Below, one piece after another: positions 49,010 through 56,968 of a stretch of DNA of 64,000 nt. A model generated the notes under the pieces. That model was not told the origin of the DNA. It did not search any database and worked only from the letters and a program-made list of their open reading frames with translations. The position numbers and the translations under genes were made by a program. The first letter of the stretch is position 1, and the number at the start of each line of letters is the position of its first letter. Origin of the DNA: Massilia forsythiae (GTDB taxonomy: Bacteria; Pseudomonadota; Gammaproteobacteria; Burkholderiales; Burkholderiaceae_D); NCBI RefSeq assembly GCF_012849555.1, contig NZ_CP051685.1, forward strand, positions 1,178,001 through 1,242,000, in the 5' to 3' direction.

Positions 49010-49987
49010 ATGATGCATTCCGAGATTGCCAGCAGCCGCACGGCGCAGCGCGCCAGACCGGGCGCGCGGGTCTCGCGCCTGTACGAAGCGATGGACCTGA
49101 TGCTCGGTTCGGTGGGCGACCCGCTGGCGCTGAAATCGCTGGCGGCGTCGGCCAGCTATTCGTCCTTCCATTTCGACCGCATCTTCCGCGAGCTGACCGG
49201 CTTTTCGGCGGTGGATTACCAGCGCAAGCGGCGCCTGCGGCGCGCCGCCCACCTGCTGCGCCACGAGCCGGACGTGGCGATCGTGCGCATCGCCCAGGAT
49301 TGCGGCTTTCCCTCCAACGCCGCCTTCGCCAAGGCCTTCCGGCAGCAGTTCGCGATGTCGGCCAAGGCCTGGCGCGAAGGCGGCTGGCGCGACTACATGG
49401 ACCGCCAGGTCGGGCGCGAAAGCGACGTCAGCTTCTTCGTGGCGGAACCGGGCGACCTGCAGGCGCTCCTGGCACCCTACCGGCCGCCGCCGCCCGGCAG
49501 CATCGCCGCGCGCATCGCGGTGCGCAGCCTGCCGGCGGCGGCCCTGCGCTACCGGCGCTTCTTCGGACAATCCGGAGCAGCGCTGTCGAGCGCCTGCAAT
49601 GCCGTCATCCGCCAGCACGAGCAAGAACGCGAGCATGCGCACCAACTCGCACCCGCCGCCGCAGCGGCGGCGCGCGCCTGGTACGGCGTGTTCGACGAAG
49701 ACCCGGGTTTTACGGGCGCGCGCGAATACTGCTACGACTTCGGCTATGCCGACGGCGGCGGCGGCAGCGACGACCCGGCCCTGGGCCTGCGCCTGCTGCC
49801 GGCCGGCAGCTACGCCTGCCTCGACTTCCACGGCGAATGGCCGCGCTTCCGTTCGATGTACGAGGACTGGCTGGACCGGCAGGCGCTGTGGCGCCTGGAC
49901 AGCACCCGGCCGCACATCCAGCGCGTGGAACGCGGCGCGGACGGCCGCTGGCGCGGCTGGCTGGCGCTGCCGGTCAAGAAGCGCTGA
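49010..49987 (+). CDS. AraC-family regulator with GyrI-like effector domain
   Basis: 325 residues. Two AraC helix-turn-helix units lie at the N-terminus (LALKSLAASASYSSFHFDRI; VRIAQDCGFPSNAAFAKAFR). A C-terminal GyrI-like ligand domain runs from about 165 (ALRYRRFFGQSGAALSSACN to GSYACLDFHGEWPRFRSMYE). Such proteins bind small hydrophobic or cationic compounds and often control multidrug responses. GAGG lies nine bases before the start. Confidence 0.9.
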   Translation: MMHSEIASSRTAQRARPGARVSRLYEAMDLMLGSVGDPLALKSLAASASYSSFHFDRIFRELTGFSAVDYQRKRRLRRAAHLLRHEPDVAIVRIAQDCGFPSNAAFAKAFRQQFAMSAKAWREGGWRDYMDRQVGRESDVSFFVAEPGDLQALLAPYRPPPPGSIAARIAVRSLPAAALRYRRFFGQSGAALSSACNAVIRQHEQEREHAHQLAPAAAAAARAWYGVFDEDPGFTGAREYCYDFGYADGGGGSDDPALGLRLLPAGSYACLDFHGEWPRFRSMYEDWLDRQALWRLDSTRPHIQRVERGADGRWRGWLALPVKKR

Positions 49988-50002
49988 CGCCGGCGGCGCG
50001 GC

Positions 50003-50539
50003 TTACCAGGTGAAATCGTCCGGGATCTTGAAGTCGGCGTACGGATCGTCGGCATCGACCTCGGCGCTGGGCTTGTTGACGCGCACCACGCTGTCCGGCG
50101 CGCGCTCGGCGATCTTGTCGGCGATGACCTTCGGCACCAGCTCGAAACCGGTGCCGTGGGCGACGATCGCCAGGCGCCCGGCCACCAGGTGGTCGCGCAC
50201 CGCGGGCGACACGTGGATGCGCTCGATCCTGCTGCCGATCGTGAAGTTGTAGGCGACCTCGCCGTTGCCCTTGCTCTGGCGGTTCTTCTGCACCATCTGC
50301 GTGATCTGGGCGGCCACTGCCTTCTGCTGCGCGGCGGCGTCGCGCTGGGCGTTCAGTTCGCGCGCGCGCTCGGCCTGCTTGCGCTGGGCCTCCAATGCCG
50401 CCTGGCGCGTCTCGTCGACGCTTTCCACGCCGGTGCGGCGTTCGATCTTCTGCTGCTTGCTCTTTTCCTGGTTGGCCACCTTGACCTTTTTCTTGTCGAC
50501 CAGGCCGGCCTTCAACAGCTGCTCTTGCAGGGAAACCAT
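50003..50539 (-). CDS. DUF2058 family protein
   Basis: 178 residues from ATG 50539 (GGAG upstream). The N-terminus (MVSLQEQLLKAGLVDKKKVK) and the charged coiled coil that follows are characteristic of DUF2058. A C-terminal globular part follows (AYNFTIGSRIERIHVSPAVR). Function is unknown in the family. It is convergent with the AraC-type gene. Confidence 0.9.
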   Translation of the reverse strand: MVSLQEQLLKAGLVDKKKVKVANQEKSKQQKIERRTGVESVDETRQAALEAQRKQAERARELNAQRDAAAQQKAVAAQITQMVQKNRQSKGNGEVAYNFTIGSRIERIHVSPAVRDHLVAGRLAIVAHGTGFELVPKVIADKIAERAPDSVVRVNKPSAEVDADDPYADFKIPDDFTW

Positions 50540-50639
50540 GTTACTGCTCCGTAAATGAGGGATGCCGGCCTGGCTGCCAGCCTGGCCGTGCGGACCCGCT
50601 AGCATAGCAAACCCGGTGGCCGGCCCGCCAGCCGGCGCG

Positions 50640-51959
50640 CTATGATCGGCGCGCGTGGCTCAGGAAGAAGCGCAGCATCTCGGCCGAGGCGTCCGGACCA
50701 TTCTGGTCGGTGTACGAGCCGGCCGCGCTGCCGCCCGACCAGGCGTGGCCGGCGCCGTGCAGTACCCAGTATTCCGCCACCGTGCGGCCGGCGTCGTCGC
50801 GCAGCAGCGTGCGGGTATGGCTGCGGCCGCCGCCCGCACCGCCGCGTTCCTCGTGCGCGCGCAGGCCGGCGCCGTGGGTGAACTGGTGGAACACCGCCTC
50901 GCCGTTGGAGCCGTGCACGGTGCCGTCCTGGTCGCCGTGGAACACGATCGCCGGCACTTGCCGCTCGAGCGCAGCGCGGCGCGCGCCCTTGCCGTGGCGG
51001 GCGCCCTTCATCGCGTTCAGGGCCGACATCAGGTCGTGCGCGCCGCCCACCGGCAGGCCGGAATGCACGCCCACCGCCGCATACAGCTCGGGATAGGCCG
51101 CCGCCGCCACCGCCGCCATCGCACCGCCGGCCGACAGGCCCGCGACATATACCCTGTTCTCGTCGCCGCCGTGCTCGCGCAGCACCTGGCGCGTCATGCC
51201 GGCGATGATCGACGGCTCGCCCGCCTCGCGGCCCTGGTGCGCCGCCTCGAACCAGTTCCAGCACTGCTGGCTGTTGGCGCCGGCGGCCTGCTCCGGATAC
51301 AGCACCAGGCAGCCGTGTTCCTCGGCCAGCACGTTCATCGCGGTGCCGGCGGCGAAGTCTTCCGGATTCTGCTTGCAGCCGTGCAGCATCACCACCAGCG
51401 GGCGCGGGCCGGCGCCGGGGCGCGCCGGGACGTACAGGCGATAGCGGCGCGTGCCGGCGTCGTTGGTGAAACTCCCGTGCAGGAATTCGCCCGGTTCGCG
51501 CGCCAGGTCACGTGCGGCGTCCGCCCTGCCCTGGCCGGGCTGGAAGCGCTTGAGCTGCTCGGCCAGGTCGGCGAAGTTGCCCGGCATCGCGCCCGGCATG
51601 GCGCCGCGCATGGCGTCCTGCATCGCACCGCGCATGGCCTGCATGTCCCAGGCCGGCATGGCGCCGCCGAACGGCGCCGCGCCCGGCCCGCCGGCGTCCT
51701 TGCCCGCATTCTCGTCATGCGCGCGATCCGGGCCGCGGCCGTCCTGGCTGCGCGCCCACGCCGGCGCCTCGTTCAGGTCGACGAAGGCGGTGCGCTCGGG
51801 CGCCGCCGGTCGGGCCGGCGCCTGCGCCGGCTGCGGCTGCAGCAGGCCGGCGCTGCCGAGCGCTTCCTGGATCATGCCGGTGAGCGCGGCCGGGTCCTTG
51901 CCCTGGCCGTCGCGCACCGCGCGCAGCATCTTGCCGACAAATTGTTCATACGGTTTCAT
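50640..51959 (-). CDS. PHB-depolymerase-type esterase
   Basis: 439 residues from ATG 51959. After a Gly/Ala/Met-rich N-terminal third (AMRGAMQDAMRGAMPGAMPG) comes an alpha/beta hydrolase of the PHB depolymerase esterase family. It shows RPLVVMLHGCKQNPEDFAAG, the nucleophile elbow VYVAGLSAGGAM, IVFHGDQDGTVHGSNG and HGAGHAWSGGS, which supply Ser, Asp and His. No signal peptide is seen, so an intracellular polyester or ester substrate is likely. It follows the RHH regulator gene by 14 bases. Confidence 0.9.
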   Translation of the reverse strand: MKPYEQFVGKMLRAVRDGQGKDPAALTGMIQEALGSAGLLQPQPAQAPARPAAPERTAFVDLNEAPAWARSQDGRGPDRAHDENAGKDAGGPGAAPFGGAMPAWDMQAMRGAMQDAMRGAMPGAMPGNFADLAEQLKRFQPGQGRADAARDLAREPGEFLHGSFTNDAGTRRYRLYVPARPGAGPRPLVVMLHGCKQNPEDFAAGTAMNVLAEEHGCLVLYPEQAAGANSQQCWNWFEAAHQGREAGEPSIIAGMTRQVLREHGGDENRVYVAGLSAGGAMAAVAAAAYPELYAAVGVHSGLPVGGAHDLMSALNAMKGARHGKGARRAALERQVPAIVFHGDQDGTVHGSNGEAVFHQFTHGAGLRAHEERGGAGGGRSHTRTLLRDDAGRTVAEYWVLHGAGHAWSGGSAAGSYTDQNGPDASAEMLRFFLSHARRS

Positions 51960-51973
51960 GGCTGTTCCTTTGA

Positions 51974-52390
51974 TTAGCTGAAGGTGCGGTCGGCGAGCGC
52001 CTTGCGCACCGCGTCCGAGGCCACGAAGGCGCCCAGCACGCGGATCGAGGCGATGGCGTCGCGCGCCAGTTCCGGCGTGACGTCGTCGTCGATCGAGGCC
52101 AGGCCGAGCACGTGGATGTCGAGCCGTTCGCCGCGCGCTACACCCTGCTCCAGTTCGGTTTTGGTGTAGCGCTGCAGGCCCATCACGAAGCGCTTGCGCA
52201 CCACGGTCTGGCGGATCGCCTCGCCATGCTGCTGCAACTGGTTGCGGATGGCGGTGCGGACGAAATCGGTACGGTTGGTATAAAACCCTTCCTCCACCAA
52301 CAAGTCCATCTGGGCCAGGTCGACCAGTCCCAGGTTGATCGTGACTTTTTCGGTATCCGGCAGTTTTTGTTTGGAAGAGACGAGCTTCAT
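51974..52390 (-). CDS. Ribbon-helix-helix (CopG/MetJ-type) regulator
   Basis: 138 residues. The N-terminal RHH fold is clear (EKVTINLGLVDLAQMDLLVE then EGFYTNRTDFVRTAIRNQL). A 70-residue C-terminal domain follows (LDIHVLGLASIDDDVTPELA). It precedes the esterase gene and has a perfect palindrome 27 bases upstream of its start, so it probably represses its own operon. Confidence 0.88.
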   Translation of the reverse strand: MKLVSSKQKLPDTEKVTINLGLVDLAQMDLLVEEGFYTNRTDFVRTAIRNQLQQHGEAIRQTVVRKRFVMGLQRYTKTELEQGVARGERLDIHVLGLASIDDDVTPELARDAIASIRVLGAFVASDAVRKALADRTFS

Positions 52391-52416
52391 GGTGTGATTT
52401 CCGTGGGTGAGCTTTA

Positions 52417-52440
52417 TTTATACTCCAATTGGAGTATAAA
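52417..52440. promoter_or_regulatory. Perfect 24-bp palindrome, probable operator of the RHH regulator
   Basis: The half-site TTTATACTCCAA is followed directly by its exact reverse complement. TATACT within it resembles a -10 box on either strand. An extra partial half-site (CGGAGTA) follows at 52441-52447. RHH proteins bind such symmetric sites as paired dimers. Confidence 0.75.
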
Positions 52441-52587
52441 CGGAGTATTTCAAGCGATATTTTCGCCATCGACCGAAGCAATCGATTGCCCGGGACGATC
52501 CTGCGACAAGCGTATAGCGTGCGCGCAACACGCGCGCCGGTGATGGGATGGAATTGATGAATGTCAGACCCACAAAGTGGCATGGGC

Positions 52588-52593
52588 TATAAT
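52588..52593 (+). promoter_or_regulatory. Candidate -10 box of infA
   Basis: TATAAT at 52588-52593 is a perfect -10 hexamer in GC-rich surroundings. No good -35 lies at 17 bases; GTCAGA is at a 19-base spacer. It would give an mRNA leader of about 185 bases before infA. Confidence 0.45.
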
Positions 52594-52778
52594 GTAGTTT
52601 CCGGCACGCAAAGTTTGCGCCGGATCCGCCCTCACTGACCGCGCCCGCAGGCGCGCAGCGCGCCGCTCCATCCCACTTCAACGCTCCGGTTCGTTGCAGC
52701 GACTATCTGCAAGGCCGGCTCGCCGACCGCATCCGGGCAGGACGCCCGCTGTCGTCTGCATTACCTATCGAGGACAAC

Positions 52779-53039
52779 ATGGCCAAAGAAGAACTCATCG
52801 AAATGGACGGCATCGTCCAGGAAATCCTGCCCGACTCGCGCTTTCGCGTCGACCTGGACAACGGCCACAAGCTGATCGCCTACACCTCCGGCAAGATGCG
52901 CCAGCACCACATCCGCATCCTGGCGGGCGACCGCGTGACGCTGGAAATGTCGGCGTACGACCTGAGCAAGGGCCGCATCACCTTCCGCCACATCGAAAAG
53001 CGCAACGCGCCGCCGCAGCGCCGCACCTACCGCGGCTGA
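52779..53039 (+). CDS. infA: Translation initiation factor IF-1
   Basis: 86 residues, S1/OB fold: [61 protein letters not shown] short basic tail ([11 protein letters not shown]) is longer than in E. coli IF-1. It stands alone, not next to ribosomal protein genes, as is usual for the second infA copy of betaproteobacteria. The ORF overlaps the convergent MFS gene by 13 bases. Confidence 0.96.
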   Translation: MAKEELIEMDGIVQEILPDSRFRVDLDNGHKLIAYTSGKMRQHHIRILAGDRVTLEMSAYDLSKGRITFRHIEKRNAPPQRRTYRG

Positions 53040-54433
53040 CCGGACGGCGGCCGCGCCAGCGGCTGCGCCGCCATCGGCGCGGCCGGCGCCGCTCCCGACG
53101 GCTGGCCGGTGCCGCCGCCCGCCTCCGTATTCGTCGCCACTTCCAGCCGCACGCAGCGCGCCAGCACGAGCGCCGGCAGCGCGGCCAGCAACACCCACAG
53201 GAAGAAATGGCGGTAGCCCAGCGCCTGCTGGATGTCGCCGCTGACCACCTTCGACAGCACGAAGCCCAGCTGCATGAAGCCGGTGCCGAGCGCGTAATGC
53301 GCGGTCTGGTACGGCCCGCTGGCGATCACCTGCATGATGAACAGGATGATGCCGACGAAGCCGAAGCCGTAGCCGAACATCTCCAATCCCAGCGCCGCGG
53401 TGACGGCGGCCGCCGCGTCCGGCCGGGCCACGCTCAGCCAGTAGAACACCAGGTTGGGCAGGTTCATCGCCAGGATCAGGAACGGCATCGCGCGGCGCAG
53501 GCCGAGGCGCGCGCTGAACCAGCCGCCCAGCACGCTGCCGGCCAGGAAGGCGGCAGTGCCGGCGGTGCCGTAGATGGCGCCGACCTGCTGGGTCGACAGG
53601 CCCAGGCCGCCGAGCGCACGCGCATCGCGCAGGAACAGCGGACCGATGGTCTGGACCTGCCCTTCCCCGGCGCGGAACAGCACGATGAACAGGAGGCCGA
53701 GCCAGATGCCGCGCTTGGCGAAAAAGGTGCGGACCACGTCCAGCATCAGCGCCACGCCGCGCAGGTGTGCGGACGCCGCCGGCACGCCCGCCGCCGCGCG
53801 AGCGCGCGCATCCGGCAAGGCCCAGGCGTGGTACAGGCCGAGGACGGCCATCAGCGCGCCCAACAGCCCGAACACGGCGGACCAGGCGGCGAACGCGCCG
53901 ATTTTCTGCTCCAGGTGCCCGGCCAGGATCACCAGGCCGCCCAGGGACAGGAACTTGGCGCCGTTGAAAAAGGCGCCCTGCCAGCCGGCGTAGGCGGCCT
54001 GGCGGCGCGCGTCCAGGCTGGCGATGTACAAGCCGTCGGCGGCGATGTCGTGGGTGCTGGACGCCAGCGCCACCAGCGCCAGCAGCCCGATCGACAGCGC
54101 GAACCAGCCCGGCAGCTGCAGCGCCAGCGCCAGCGCGCCGAGGGCGGCGCCGCCCACCAGCTGCAACGCCACCACCGCCGCCTTCTTGCCCGGCGCCAGT
54201 TCGAGCAAGGGACTCCACAGCGCCTTGAACACCCAGGCCAGGCCGAGCAGCCCGGTCCAGTGGGCGATGCGGTCGTTGGCCACGCCCAGGCTCTTGAACA
54301 TCAGCCCGGCCACCAGCGCCACGCTGTAGAACGGCAGCCCCTGCGCCAGGTACAGGGTCGGCACCCAGGCCAGCGGATGGCGCGCGCCGCGCGCGGGTTC
54401 AGGCGCCGCCGGCACCGTTGTGGTCTCGTCCAT
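53027..54433 (-). CDS. AmpG-like MFS permease
   Basis: 468 residues with about twelve membrane helices. The start ([20 protein letters not shown]) and following segments ([40 protein letters not shown]) are the AmpG/SLC33-like pattern. AmpG imports GlcNAc-anhydro-muropeptides. Here the linkage to a GH20 hexosaminidase and a TonB receptor suggests import of GlcNAc disaccharides such as chitobiose. It overlaps the GH20 gene end by 35 bases. Confidence 0.88.
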   Translation of the reverse strand: MDETTTVPAAPEPARGARHPLAWVPTLYLAQGLPFYSVALVAGLMFKSLGVANDRIAHWTGLLGLAWVFKALWSPLLELAPGKKAAVVALQLVGGAALGALALALQLPGWFALSIGLLALVALASSTHDIAADGLYIASLDARRQAAYAGWQGAFFNGAKFLSLGGLVILAGHLEQKIGAFAAWSAVFGLLGALMAVLGLYHAWALPDARARAAAGVPAASAHLRGVALMLDVVRTFFAKRGIWLGLLFIVLFRAGEGQVQTIGPLFLRDARALGGLGLSTQQVGAIYGTAGTAAFLAGSVLGGWFSARLGLRRAMPFLILAMNLPNLVFYWLSVARPDAAAAVTAALGLEMFGYGFGFVGIILFIMQVIASGPYQTAHYALGTGFMQLGFVLSKVVSGDIQQALGYRHFFLWVLLAALPALVLARCVRLEVATNTEAGGGTGQPSGAAPAAPMAAQPLARPPSGQPR

Positions 54434-56966
54434 GGCGCTCCTCGTGATGGGACATCCGGTTGTCGATGGTGACGACGCGGCTGGCGCGGCCGCGCGTATC
54501 GAAACTCGCCACCTTCAGCACCGCGCCGGCGGCCAGCGTCAGCGGCGCCCGGTAGCGCGGGCCGTCGGCGCGCGGCGCGCTGCCGTCCACAGTGTAATGC
54601 AGGGCAAGGCCGGGAAAGGCGGCGTTGGCATGCACGATCGTCGCGTCGCCGGCGGCTTCGCACAGCACGCCCGGCGGCGGCAGGCGGTAGGCCCAGTCTA
54701 GCGGCGCGCGGTCCAGGCGCGCCAGTTCGCGCTGGCCGAGGCGGTTGGCGAATTCGTTCCAGGCGGCGCCGATGGCGGCGGCGCGCGCCGCCGGGTCGGC
54801 GATGCCGTCCCAGCCGGGGTCGGGCGCCCAGGCGCGTTCGGCCAGCGCCAGCAGGCGCGGCGCCGCCAGGTATTCGATGCGCGCGGGCGAACCTGCGTTT
54901 TCTCCCCATAGTTGCCCCTGCAGGCCGCGGATGTGCGCGCGCCCCGCCGCGTCCAGGCGCTGCAGCGCCGCGCGCCGCGCCGGCGCCACCGGCCGCCCCA
55001 TCGGGTCGGCCGCGGCGGCGTCGAGCATGGCGAAGGGACGGAAGGCGAAGGTGTCGCGGGTATCGACGAAGCCGGCCCAGTAGTAGCCCGGCTCGTGCGG
55101 GTCCTTGGCATGGGCCAGGTCGAAGTACAGGCTGGCGGCGTTGGCCAGCACCACGTCGTGGCCGGCGTTGGCGAGGCGGTAGGCCAGGTCTTCCTGGCCC
55201 GAGCCCCAGGCATTGTTCCAGGCGTAGACCTGGACGCCGGGGCCGTGGCCCCCAGGGGGCGCCGGCATCGCCGTGGTGCCGCCGGCGTGCACCAGCGCCG
55301 TCTCTTCCCAGCCGGCGCAGGCGATGCCGTGGCGCGCCAGGATCGCGCGGCAGCGCGCCACGAAGTCGGCGTGCAGCCGGCCGACCGTGTCCCAGCCGCG
55401 TTCGCGCATCAGCGCCCGGCAGCGCGGCGACGCGGTCCAGGCGCCGGCCGGCACTTCGTCGCCGCCGGTGTGGATCGTCCACAGCGGCACGCCGGCGGCG
55501 CGGTACAGCGCCGCCACGTGGGCGACCACGGTCTCGATGAAGCGGTCGACCGAGGGCAGCGCGATGCAGACGACGTTGTCGCGCCACATCTGCACCGACT
55601 CGTACGCGGAGGCGTCGTCGGGATCGTCCAGCCGGTAGCGCGCCGCGCCCTGCGCATCCCCCTGCGCCAGCAGCCGGTCGTGGCGCGCGCGCATCGCCAC
55701 CACCGCCGCGCGCGCATGGCCGGGCAGGTTGAATTCCGGGATCACCTCGATGTGGCGCGCGTTCGCGTAGCGCAGGATGGCGATGAAATCGGCGCGGCCA
55801 TAGTAGCCGGTGCCGGCGGAACCGGCCACCGCGGCGCCCGAGCCGAACGAAGGCGGCAGGCACGGCGCTTCGTCCGCACCGGGGACGCCGCGCCGGGCGC
55901 CGATGGCCGTCAGTTCCGGCAACGCGTCGATGTGCAGGCGCCAGCCTTCGTCGTCGGTCAGGTGCAGGTGCAGGCGGTTCAGCTTGTAGCATGCCATGCA
56001 GTCGACCAGGCGCAGCACGGTGTCCACGCCGACGAAATGGCGCGCCACGTCGAGCATCAGGCCGCGGTAGCCGAAGCGCGGCGCGTCCAGCACCCGCCCG
56101 GCCGGCAAGGCGCCATCGTCTTCCAGCAGCTGGGCCAGCGTCTGCAGGCCGTTGAACACGCCGTGGGCGCTGGCGCCGCGCAGCAGCACTTGGGCGCGGC
56201 CGCCAGGACCGGCGCCGATCTCGAGCAGGTAGGCTTCCGCGCCGGGCGCCGCCACCGGGCCGCATTCCAGCACGATGTGCGCCGCCGCGCCATCTTCATC
56301 GTCGGCGCCGGCCGGCAACCCGCCCAGCAAGGCACGCAACAAGGCGATCTCGCCCGCCAGCGCCGCCGCGTCGCCGCGCACGACGAGCGGCGTGCCGCTG
56401 CGCAGGATCACACGCCGCGCATCCTCGTCGAAACGCGCCTCGAGCGGCCGCGGCGTGACGCGCCCGACCGCGTGCGGCGGCAGCAGGGCCAGGGCCGCGT
56501 TCTCGCGGTAGCGCCAGGCGGCGTCGGCCGCCGGCACCAGGTCGTGCGCATGGCGCAGCAGCTGGCACGGCTGGACGAACGGCGCGATGGCCGGGTCGCC
56601 CAGGTCGATCGCCTGGCCGGCCGCCGTCACCAGGTAGAAGCCGAGCGGCGCGTCGGTGATGCTGATCGCCCAGAAGCGCGCCTGGTAGCGCAGCGCATAG
56701 TCCCGGCCCGGCGCCCAGTCTTCCTGCGCGCTGCGCGTCAGGCGGAACAGGTCGCCGTTGACATGGACGATGGCGAAACCGCCATCCACCGTCCACGGCA
56801 GGATGCGCCGGCAGCTGTTGAAGTACAGCGCCCAGCCGGCGCCGATCGGCGTGCCGGATGCGTTATGCAGCCGCAGGCGCGCCGAGAAGCGCTGTTCGTC
56901 GTCCAGGTTCGACAGGCATTCCCACGCCAGCGTCACCGGCGCGCCTTCCCGCTTCGGCAAGCCCAC
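54399..56966 (-). CDS. GH20 beta-N-acetylhexosaminidase
   Basis: 855 residues from GTG 56966, immediately after the TonB receptor stop. An N-terminal carbohydrate-binding CHB_HEX-like domain (about 10-150) and GH20b domain precede the catalytic barrel, which begins near 297 (FGYRGLMLDVARHF). The catalytic Asp-Glu pair is D503-E504 in IHTGGDEVPAG. A C-terminal chitobiase-like domain (LHYTVDGSAPRADGPRYRAP) follows. It removes terminal GlcNAc from chito-oligosaccharides. No signal peptide is visible, which points to a cytoplasmic site of action after import. Confidence 0.93.
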   Translation of the reverse strand: MGLPKREGAPVTLAWECLSNLDDEQRFSARLRLHNASGTPIGAGWALYFNSCRRILPWTVDGGFAIVHVNGDLFRLTRSAQEDWAPGRDYALRYQARFWAISITDAPLGFYLVTAAGQAIDLGDPAIAPFVQPCQLLRHAHDLVPAADAAWRYRENAALALLPPHAVGRVTPRPLEARFDEDARRVILRSGTPLVVRGDAAALAGEIALLRALLGGLPAGADDEDGAAAHIVLECGPVAAPGAEAYLLEIGAGPGGRAQVLLRGASAHGVFNGLQTLAQLLEDDGALPAGRVLDAPRFGYRGLMLDVARHFVGVDTVLRLVDCMACYKLNRLHLHLTDDEGWRLHIDALPELTAIGARRGVPGADEAPCLPPSFGSGAAVAGSAGTGYYGRADFIAILRYANARHIEVIPEFNLPGHARAAVVAMRARHDRLLAQGDAQGAARYRLDDPDDASAYESVQMWRDNVVCIALPSVDRFIETVVAHVAALYRAAGVPLWTIHTGGDEVPAGAWTASPRCRALMRERGWDTVGRLHADFVARCRAILARHGIACAGWEETALVHAGGTTAMPAPPGGHGPGVQVYAWNNAWGSGQEDLAYRLANAGHDVVLANAASLYFDLAHAKDPHEPGYYWAGFVDTRDTFAFRPFAMLDAAAADPMGRPVAPARRAALQRLDAAGRAHIRGLQGQLWGENAGSPARIEYLAAPRLLALAERAWAPDPGWDGIADPAARAAAIGAAWNEFANRLGQRELARLDRAPLDWAYRLPPPGVLCEAAGDATIVHANAAFPGLALHYTVDGSAPRADGPRYRAPLTLAAGAVLKVASFDTRGRASRVVTIDNRMSHHEERHGRDHNGAGGA

Positions 56967-56968
56967 GT

